This document shows, in pieces, positions 5,673 through 10,570 of a DNA stretch of 10,570 nucleotides. Origin of the DNA: Chloroflexota bacterium (GTDB lineage Bacteria > Chloroflexota > Anaerolineae > UBA1429). A program made the translations under genes and the position numbers. The DNA lies in the NCBI GenBank assembly GCA_012515695.1, contig JAAYXX010000080.1, positions 1-10,570 on the forward strand, read 5' to 3'. How positions within the stretch are numbered: the stretch's first letter is position 1; the number at the start of each line of letters is the position of its first letter. Under the pieces are notes generated by a model. The model saw only the letters and a program-made list of their open reading frames with translations, did no database searches and was not told the DNA's origin.

Positions 5673-6863
5673 CTAACCGCGCCCCTGCTGCCACGCTTGC
5701 ACGAACACGTCCACGTTTCGCCAGGCGTTACGTGTGATGGCGCTGACATTGTCCACCGGCGACAGGATAAAGCCATTGACCCCGCGCATGGTAGCCAGCG
5801 CATAGCCTACCGCCTCGCGCACCTGTTCCGGCGAGCCTTCTTCCACGGTGAGCGCGCCGTTCACGCCGCCCCACAGGCAGACCCGTCCCGCCAGCGCGTC
5901 GCGCATGGTTTCCAGCGGCGCGGGACCGGCCTGCAACGGGTCCACGCCGATCAGCGCGTCAATGTTGGCCTGGAGCAGATTGGGGATCATGGGCAGCGCG
6001 CCGGTGGTCATGATATAGCCGAACAGTGTATCATGCTCGTGGGCCAGCGCGGCCTCTCGCTGGATGAGCGGCAGCAGGAACCGGCGATGCAGGGCGGGCG
6101 ACCAGAAATCGGCCCCCTCATACCAGCCCCGGCGAATATACAGGTCTACCCCGGCCTCTAGCACCACCCGCATCCGTTGGGCGTTCCAGGCGGCAATCGT
6201 ATCGAGCAGGTCTTGCAATAGCTCTGGCTGGTCCAGGCTCATCAGCGCCATTTGTTGCAGACCGCACAGCCAGCCGACCATGTCCGCGCCGACGCCCCAG
6301 CCGCCTGCCAACAAGATGCCGTGGTGATCGCAAAAGGCCCGCGCGCGCTGCACCTCCCGGTGGAACTCGGCCACATCCTCCGCGCTGGGCGGCTGTAGCA
6401 GCGAGCGCAGCACGTTCAGGTCGTCTCGATTGGTGACCAGCGGCTTGATGGCGCGGGGTATCTGGTAATCTTCCATCAGCGGCACGAAATTCCCGTGGGG
6501 CCAGTCCTCCGTTTTGCGTACCAGCGTCGTCAACGTGCCGGTGGGCGTGCGATATTCTTTGTGCAATACGGGGTACTGCTCGCCGGGCAATTGCTCCACC
6601 CACAGCCGCGTATCCACCCAGGGGGGCAGGCGCACGGGCAGCCCGCGCAGGTCGGGGTGGTTGGGGCGCATGTTGCGCCAGGAAGACGGAATGAACAAAA
6701 AGCTGTCCAGCCCCAGCTCTAGCTCGCGCTCCACCGCTTCGTAGGCGTCCTGGCAGCGCCCGCGCATGGCGGAAAAGCTCATAAAGGCACAGGGCACATG
6801 GTCTATATCCTGGTGGCGCAGGGCGCGCAACATGCGCTCACGGGAGGTTAGTGGTGTGGTCAT
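5673..6863 (-). CDS. Uroporphyrinogen decarboxylase-superfamily methyltransferase-like protein
   Basis: A 396-residue (beta/alpha)8-type protein of the UroD/MtaA/MtbA/CmuA superfamily. The start SRERMLRALRHQDIDHVP is typical of the methyltransferase-like branch, and the MRQAGR motif of true HemE is absent, so haem synthesis is unlikely. Related MtaA/MtbA enzymes move methyl groups from a corrinoid protein to a thiol and bind zinc through His-x-Cys. In the matching region (about residues 281-293, FGYIMTTGALPMI) that motif is absent. Other recognisable stretches are LIGVDPLQAG (305-313), CLWGGVNGALTVEEGSPEQV (329-348) and GFILSPVDNV (364-373), which I associate with an uncharacterised subfamily. 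ATG 6861-6863 has AAGGGGA upstream (6868-6874). It lies 31 nt after the MttB-like gene in the same operon, so both probably serve one methyl-transfer or demethylation pathway. Substrate unknown. Confidence 0.88.
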   Translation of the reverse strand: MTTPLTSRERMLRALRHQDIDHVPCAFMSFSAMRGRCQDAYEAVERELELGLDSFLFIPSSWRNMRPNHPDLRGLPVRLPPWVDTRLWVEQLPGEQYPVLHKEYRTPTGTLTTLVRKTEDWPHGNFVPLMEDYQIPRAIKPLVTNRDDLNVLRSLLQPPSAEDVAEFHREVQRARAFCDHHGILLAGGWGVGADMVGWLCGLQQMALMSLDQPELLQDLLDTIAAWNAQRMRVVLEAGVDLYIRRGWYEGADFWSPALHRRFLLPLIQREAALAHEHDTLFGYIMTTGALPMIPNLLQANIDALIGVDPLQAGPAPLETMRDALAGRVCLWGGVNGALTVEEGSPEQVREAVGYALATMRGVNGFILSPVDNVSAITRNAWRNVDVFVQAWQQGRG

Positions 6864-6894
6864 CGCTTCCCCTTTGGCTGGCAGTCTCTCGGGC

Positions 6895-8307
6895 CTATTT
6901 GGCTAACGTTGCGGCCCGCTGGATGATCTTACGCAATTCGGTTTCCTCTGCGTCTGGCAGGGCACACGGGGGCGCGGGCGACGCGAGGATATCCAATACA
7001 CGTTCTCGCGCCCGTTCCAGGTCGGTGCGGCCATCGCGTTCTTGCCACGAATGGAAGGGCTGGCGCTCCCATAGAGTCGGCTCCCATAGCTCGCGCCGGA
7101 ACCACTCGGCTGTGTGCGGTTCGGCGGCGAAATTGCCGCCCGGCCCCACGGCGGCGATCAGGTCGGCGGCAATGGCGTCATCCGAGATGGCATACTCGCG
7201 GGTAAAGCAACCCATCGCGCTGACCAGTTCGTCATCCAGCACCATCTGCACGGGCGAAAAGACTTCGTCAATCCCCAACAGCCCCTCTTCCACCGCCGCC
7301 TGTCCGCAGGTTAGCAGGGTGGTCAGCGCCGATTGCAGCTTTTGGGCGGCGGCCTGGGGCGAGGGGCGCATGGCGTCGCTCAGACCGGCGTGTCCCGAAA
7401 ACCCGCAACCGTAGCGGCGGGCCAGCTGCGCCCCCATCATATTCGCCAGCACCATATCTGGCCGCCCATAGGGGCGCATCATGGTGCGCGGGTCTAGCGC
7501 CGTGGCCGACATCCAGATGGTCCAGCGGCGTTCGCCGTGTAGGGCATGGGCCAGCAGTCCCAACAGCAGCGCCTCGGCGATGGTCAGCGCCACCATCCCG
7601 GCGAGCGTAACCGGCGCAGTGGCCCCGCCGGTGGCCATGCTCCCGCCGATGCCTACCCGCAGCCCCCGTTCGAGGAACCAGGCTACCTGAGCGGCTTCCT
7701 GATAGCCCAGCTTTAGCGGCGGGATCAGATAAACTGTGCCGCCAAAGACCTGCTCGATGGGGAGGCCCGTCGTCGCTGCGTGGACCTCGCACATTTCCAG
7801 CAAAAAGGGGCACAGCGACAGGCGGTGAATAGAGCCGTCCGGGTGGATGCCGAGCCGCCAGGCCCAATAGCGCTCGTACAACGGCTCCAACGCCGGGGGC
7901 ACGCCCTCCAGCGGGCAGCCGAGGATGGACAGGCTATCCACGTGGGGCAGCGCGCGCGCCACCTGAAAGTAGCGCTGCATGCGCTCTACGGTCATGGGCA
8001 GAAAAGCGTCGGTTTCGGGGTCCAGGTAGCGGCCATAGTAGAGGCCCACCACGCCCGCGATATGAGGCGGGGGGGTGGGCAGGTCGGCGCGCTGGCATGA
8101 GGCAATGAACGCTTCGGCGACGTCGGGGGCAAAGGTGACGCGCCGCTTCTGTCGGTCCACGCGCCCGCCGATGGCGGCCAACCGCTCCAGAAACAGGTCA
8201 TGCTCGACTTGCAGGCCCACCTCCGCCACGATACGCAAAACGTTGGCGTGCAGGGTGTCTTCTTCCGTTGGGCAAAGAACCTGGAACCCGTGACCGGCAG
8301 CGCGCAT
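6895..8307 (-). CDS. MttB-superfamily (trimethylamine methyltransferase-like) protein, non-pyrrolysine type
   Basis: A 470-residue member of the MttB superfamily (COG5598), whose characterised members move a methyl group from quaternary or tertiary amines (trimethylamine, glycine betaine, carnitine, proline betaine) to a corrinoid protein. Family marks include GGSMATGGATAPVTLAGMV followed by AEALLLG (about 221-250), SPVQMVLDDELV (351-362) and the C-terminal block VGPGGNF, EPHTAEWFRRELWEPTLWER (about 387-415). No TAG interrupts the frame and the usual pyrrolysine region (about 335-345, GQAAVEEG) is ordinary sense codons. This is therefore the non-Pyl type, often acting on betaine-like compounds. 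ATG 8305-8307 has GGAGGAGA (8311-8318) upstream. It is the middle gene of the operon: 24 nt after the zinc-ribbon membrane protein, 31 nt before the UroD-like gene. No corrinoid protein is encoded nearby. Confidence 0.92.
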   Translation of the reverse strand: MRAAGHGFQVLCPTEEDTLHANVLRIVAEVGLQVEHDLFLERLAAIGGRVDRQKRRVTFAPDVAEAFIASCQRADLPTPPPHIAGVVGLYYGRYLDPETDAFLPMTVERMQRYFQVARALPHVDSLSILGCPLEGVPPALEPLYERYWAWRLGIHPDGSIHRLSLCPFLLEMCEVHAATTGLPIEQVFGGTVYLIPPLKLGYQEAAQVAWFLERGLRVGIGGSMATGGATAPVTLAGMVALTIAEALLLGLLAHALHGERRWTIWMSATALDPRTMMRPYGRPDMVLANMMGAQLARRYGCGFSGHAGLSDAMRPSPQAAAQKLQSALTTLLTCGQAAVEEGLLGIDEVFSPVQMVLDDELVSAMGCFTREYAISDDAIAADLIAAVGPGGNFAAEPHTAEWFRRELWEPTLWERQPFHSWQERDGRTDLERARERVLDILASPAPPCALPDAEETELRKIIQRAATLAK

Positions 8308-8331
8308 CTGTCTCCTCCGCGCGACATGGGC

Positions 8332-8958
8332 TTACAGAGCGCCCGCCCCTTCTTCCGGAGGGCCGACGCGCTCCTCAATGAGCTTGAGTAACCAGGGCAT
8401 ATCGTCAATGGTGCCCGGCTCCAGCCGCAGGCAATAGGGGGCGCCGGTGGACGTGGGCGGGCCGATCAGTTCATAGCACACCTTGGGCAGCCGGGCGATC
8501 AGGGCGCTTCCCCGGAAATAGCCGCTCAAACCGGCGATGCGCCCCAGGCGGGTTTGCCGGAAAAGGATGGGCCGGTAGTAAAAGCCGCGCACGTCTTTCC
8601 AGGCCAGCTTTTCATCTCCCCACCGGGAGCGCCGGGCGATGTATTCGTCGGTGACGATGATCTCTTCTTCGCGCAGCATGAACCAGTAATAGAGGCCGAC
8701 GGCGATGGGGATCAAAAAGATGACCACGTATAGCCAGAACCAGCCGGAGGAATAGAGGTTTGCCACAGCAGTCCGAAAGCCAGGCCCCATGTTGGTGACG
8801 AGGAAAAAGACCACGAAAAAGATCAGGGAGAACCCAAACAGCACGCGCAAATAGTGTCCGCCCTGACCGCCAAAGGTTTCGCGGTCGGGGACTTGCTGGT
8901 GACACCGGGGGCAAAGGCCTCCACCAGGACAGGGCTGTTGACACTCTGGACACAACAT
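8332..8958 (-). CDS. Zinc-ribbon, two-TM membrane protein with PH-like C-terminal domain
   Basis: A 208-residue protein. ATG 8956-8958 is preferred over TTG 8974-8976 because GAGGTG lies 4-5 nt before it. The N-terminus has CPEC (from residue 3) and CPRC (from residue 16), a zinc-ribbon pair, with one more Cys between. Two membrane segments follow (about residues 39-59 and 75-95, FSLIFFVVFFLV and LYVVIFLIPIAVGLYYW). The soluble C-terminal part starts LREEEIIVTDEYIARRSRW and continues LAWKDVRGFYYR, the pattern of bacterial PH-like (bPH) membrane-associated domains. I do not recognise a named family. It is the first gene of the unit with the two methyltransferases (24-nt gap), but whether it works with them is unclear. 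The basic PH-like part should be cytoplasmic (inference). Confidence 0.85.
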   Translation of the reverse strand: MLCPECQQPCPGGGLCPRCHQQVPDRETFGGQGGHYLRVLFGFSLIFFVVFFLVTNMGPGFRTAVANLYSSGWFWLYVVIFLIPIAVGLYYWFMLREEEIIVTDEYIARRSRWGDEKLAWKDVRGFYYRPILFRQTRLGRIAGLSGYFRGSALIARLPKVCYELIGPPTSTGAPYCLRLEPGTIDDMPWLLKLIEERVGPPEEGAGAL

Positions 8959-9032
8959 GACGCACCTCAGCGACAATGTCTGTGGTGATGACGCATTGCC
9001 AAACCCAACTGACCGAACCGATGGGGTGACTT

Positions 9033-9061
9033 AGTGTAGCAGAGGGAGGGGAATCCGTCAA
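9033..9061 (-). promoter_or_regulatory. Sigma-70 promoter for the three-gene methyltransferase operon
   Basis: On the - strand TTGACG (9061-9056) and TACACT (9038-9033) are separated by 17 bp. The start of transcription near 9026 gives a leader of about 68 nt before ATG 8958. It uses the same TTGACG -35 box as the promoter at 2332. Confidence 0.75.
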
Positions 9062-9103
9062 AGGGTCCAGGGCCGCGTAGCCCTTGCGGCCACCTTGCCC
9101 GTT

Positions 9104-9131
9104 TTGACAAATGGCTGCCAGCCTCTATGCT
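9104..9131 (+). promoter_or_regulatory. Sigma-70 promoter for galT
   Basis: TTGACA (9104-9109) and TATGCT (9126-9131) are separated by 16 bp. Transcription near 9138 would give a leader of about 198 nt before galT. It is divergent from the promoter at 9061, with about 43 bp between the two -35 boxes. Confidence 0.7.
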
Positions 9132-9175
9132 AACGGGCAGTGAAATGAAGGTTCAAAAAAATAGTGAACTGCCGC

Positions 9176-9294
9176 GCCTGGGACTGAATGTCCCAGGCTG
9201 TGGAAAAAGGAAACCCGTTGAAAAGGGTTAAATATCTCCTAATACACTTTAGTGCATTTTACTTTATTAGTCCAGCACCTTCAGTGCTGGACTA
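9176..9294 (+). repeat. Array of four hairpins in the galT leader
   Basis: Four successive stem-loops lie between promoter and gene. Hairpin 1: GCCTGGGAC-TGAAT-GTCCCAGGC (9176-9198). Hairpin 2: AACCC-GTTGAAAA-GGGTT (9212-9229). Hairpin 3: CAC-TTTA-GTG (9245-9254), inside an outer CTAATA/TATTAG stem (9239-9244 with 9265-9270). Hairpin 4: an 11-bp stem TAGTCCAGCAC-CTTCA-GTGCTGGACTA (9268-9294). The outer stem of hairpin 3 and hairpin 4 share bases 9268-9270 and compete slightly. Loop 1 (TGAA) and loop 4 (TTCA) are complementary, and loop 2 contains GTTGAAA as in the termini of the repeat at 5458 and 10436. It could be a related repeat inserted in the leader or a structured regulatory leader. 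No known riboswitch is recognised. Confidence 0.75.
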
Positions 9295-9335
9295 GAGGTA
9301 CGAGGCGAACTTCCATTAGCCTATAAAGGAGGGGT

Positions 9336-10382
9336 ATGTCCGAGTTTAACCTGTCCGATTACCCTCACCGACGATTCAACCCCCTGACCGGGGAATGGAT
9401 ATTGGTCTCGCCGCATCGCACCAAGAGGCCGTGGCAGGGCCAACAGGAGCGGCCGGTGGAGGAGAAGCGGCCTGCCTATGACCCGGGCTGCTATCTTTGC
9501 CCAGGCAATACGCGGGCGAATGGCGCCCAGAACCCACCCTATACGGGCACGTATGTATTCCAGAACGATTTTGCCGCACTCTTGCCAGACATCCCGGCGG
9601 GAGAGGTGCGCGCCGATGATCTGCTGGTCGCCCAGGCGGAGCCGGGGCTATGCCGGGTGGTCTGCTTTTCCCCCGACCACAGCCTGACGCTGCCGCAAAT
9701 GGAGGTGGCGGATATTCGCCGGGTGGTGGATGTCTGGACGGAGCAATATGAAGAGATCGGGGCCATGCCCCAGATCAACTATGTGCAGATCTTCGAGAAC
9801 AAGGGGCAGGTCATGGGGTGCAGCAACCCCCATCCCCACGGCCAGATTTGGAGCAACGCTTCGCTGCCGCAAGAAGTCGCGCAGGAGCAGCGCGCACAGG
9901 GGGATTATCTGCGGAGCAAAGGCTCGTGCCTGTTGTGTGACTATGTGGCGCTCGAGTTGGCCCGCGCCGAGCGAATTGTCTGCCAGAACGCGGATTTTGT
10001 CGCGCTGGTGCCCTTTTGGGCCACCTGGCCGTTCGAGACGATGATCCTCAGCACGCGGCATATGGCGTCTCTCAGCGACCTGACCGAGGGAGAGCGGGAC
10101 GCGCTGGCAAGCCTGCTCAAGCGGCTGACCACCCGCTACGACAACCTGTTCGAGGTGTCTTTTCCCTATACGATGGGCATCCACCAGCAGCCCACCGATG
10201 GCGCGGCGTATCCCGAATGGCACTTGCACCTGCACTTTTATCCGCCCCTGTTGCGCTCGGCGACGGTAAAAAAGTTCATGGTGGGCTATGAGATGCTCGG
10301 CCAGCCCCAACGCGACCTGACGCCAGAAGCGGCGGCGGACCGCCTGCGCCAGCTATCCGAAGTGCGCTTTGACCAGCAATAG
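9336..10382 (+). CDS. galT: Galactose-1-phosphate uridylyltransferase
   Basis: A 348-residue enzyme of the Leloir pathway that exchanges UMP between UDP-glucose and galactose 1-phosphate through a uridylyl-histidine intermediate. ATG 9336 follows AAGGAGG (9326-9332). The start YPHRRFNPLTGEWILVSPHR is typical. The active-site motif NPHPHGQ is at 164-170, His168 being the nucleophile and His166 a metal ligand. Cys52, Cys55 (CYLCPG) and His115 complete the expected zinc site, at almost the numbering of the E. coli enzyme. The second metal site fits Glu184, His283, His298 and His300 (GIHQQP, EWHLHLHFYPPLLR). Length matches the classical class-I enzyme. No galK, galE or galM lies in the window, so it appears to be a single-gene unit or the first gene of one continuing beyond. 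Regulation may involve the hairpin-rich leader. Confidence 0.95.
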   Translation: MSEFNLSDYPHRRFNPLTGEWILVSPHRTKRPWQGQQERPVEEKRPAYDPGCYLCPGNTRANGAQNPPYTGTYVFQNDFAALLPDIPAGEVRADDLLVAQAEPGLCRVVCFSPDHSLTLPQMEVADIRRVVDVWTEQYEEIGAMPQINYVQIFENKGQVMGCSNPHPHGQIWSNASLPQEVAQEQRAQGDYLRSKGSCLLCDYVALELARAERIVCQNADFVALVPFWATWPFETMILSTRHMASLSDLTEGERDALASLLKRLTTRYDNLFEVSFPYTMGIHQQPTDGAAYPEWHLHLHFYPPLLRSATVKKFMVGYEMLGQPQRDLTPEAAADRLRQLSEVRFDQQ

Positions 10383-10435
10383 CGGAGATAGAACGGAATC
10401 GTAGATTTACTGCGGTAACCCGCCGGCTCTATTCG

Positions 10436-10570
10436 TAGGCAGTTGAAACTGCACCAACCAGTGCAATCGCCAACAAGTTGGCGCCGCCATACATGGCGCG
10501 CCCACCTTCGTGGGCTGATTTGCAGTCGCCGAAGGGCGACTTGGCAGAGGTTGCCGCGGTTTCAACCGCC
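10436..10570. repeat. Inverted-repeat hairpin element, copy B (ends at window edge)
   Basis: It shares its first 23 bp (10436-10458) and last 33 bp (10538-10570) exactly with copy A. The short stretch TGCAA also keeps the same offset after the left end. The interior has four hairpins: CGCCAAC/GTTGGCG (10468-10483), CGCCAT/ATGGCG (10485-10498), GCCCAC-CTTC-GTGGGC (10500-10515) and AGTCGCC-GAAG-GGCGACT (10524-10541). The last two correspond to the two hairpins of copy A with the same loops and different stems. It lies 53 bp after the galT stop codon and may mark its mRNA 3' end. The right flank is not visible, so element length beyond 10570 and any target duplication cannot be assessed. Confidence 0.85.

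Noticed and set aside
5526..6161. A 211-codon + strand frame spanning copy A and the end of the UroD-like gene
   Set aside because: It runs through palindromic repeats and antisense to a real coding region. It has no ribosome binding site and no recognisable domain.
5673..6863. Calling the UroD-like gene hemE
   Set aside because: The HemE N-terminal MRQAGR motif is missing, and the sequence and operon context match the methyltransferase-like branch.
6895..6897. TAG at the end of the MttB-like gene as a possible pyrrolysine codon
   Set aside because: It lies at the natural C-terminus, well after the usual pyrrolysine region. Read-through would only run into the next gene's ribosome binding site, and no pyrrolysine genes are present.
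9241..9258. AATACACTTTAGTGCATT as a repressor operator upstream of galT
   Set aside because: It is an imperfect palindrome well downstream of the promoter and within a run of hairpins, so it is better explained as one member of that array.

Overview
The window looks like ordinary chromosome from a GC-rich, probably anaerobic or facultative bacterium. A member of the Chloroflexota (Anaerolineae/Caldilineae-like) is my best guess. The guess rests on the metal-sensor/thioredoxin pair, the MttB-like plus UroD-like methyltransferase pair, and intergenic spaces packed with quasi-palindromic hairpin repeats. None of these is diagnostic and no rRNA or tRNA is present, so the taxonomy is an inference.

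Left part (1-3172, + strand): the 3' portion of mutL (endonuclease-type mismatch repair protein, cut by the window edge); a PspC-domain membrane protein with a possible 28-codon lipoprotein-like ORF overlapping its stop codon; a perfect 12-bp inverted repeat (terminator and/or operator); and a near-consensus sigma-70 promoter driving a two-gene unit of a CsoR-family metal-sensing repressor and a thioredoxin, closed by a strong intrinsic terminator.

Middle part (3198-8958, - strand): an exported 5'-nucleotidase-type metallophosphoesterase with a good promoter of its own and a leader of about 240 nt. Upstream of it lies a three-gene unit read from a promoter at 9061-9033: a zinc-ribbon/two-TM/PH-like membrane protein, an MttB-superfamily (non-pyrrolysine) methyltransferase, and a UroD-superfamily methyltransferase. 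The last two resemble halves of a corrinoid-dependent methyl-transfer system, but no corrinoid protein is encoded here and the UroD-like protein lacks the usual His-x-Cys zinc motif.

Right part (9104-10570, + strand): galT (galactose-1-phosphate uridylyltransferase) behind a TTGACA/TATGCT promoter and a leader of about 200 nt containing four successive hairpins.

The most interesting non-coding signal is a dispersed inverted-repeat element present twice (5458-5561 and 10436-10570). The copies share terminal inverted repeats with a GTTGAAAC core and differ inside. Their internal hairpins keep the same tetraloops (CTTC, then GAAG) while the stems change in a compensatory way, which suggests that the folded form is maintained. 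The loops CTTC and GAAG are complementary. The hairpin array in the galT leader shows an analogous pair of complementary loops (TGAA/TTCA). No CRISPR array, insertion sequence or prophage was seen.
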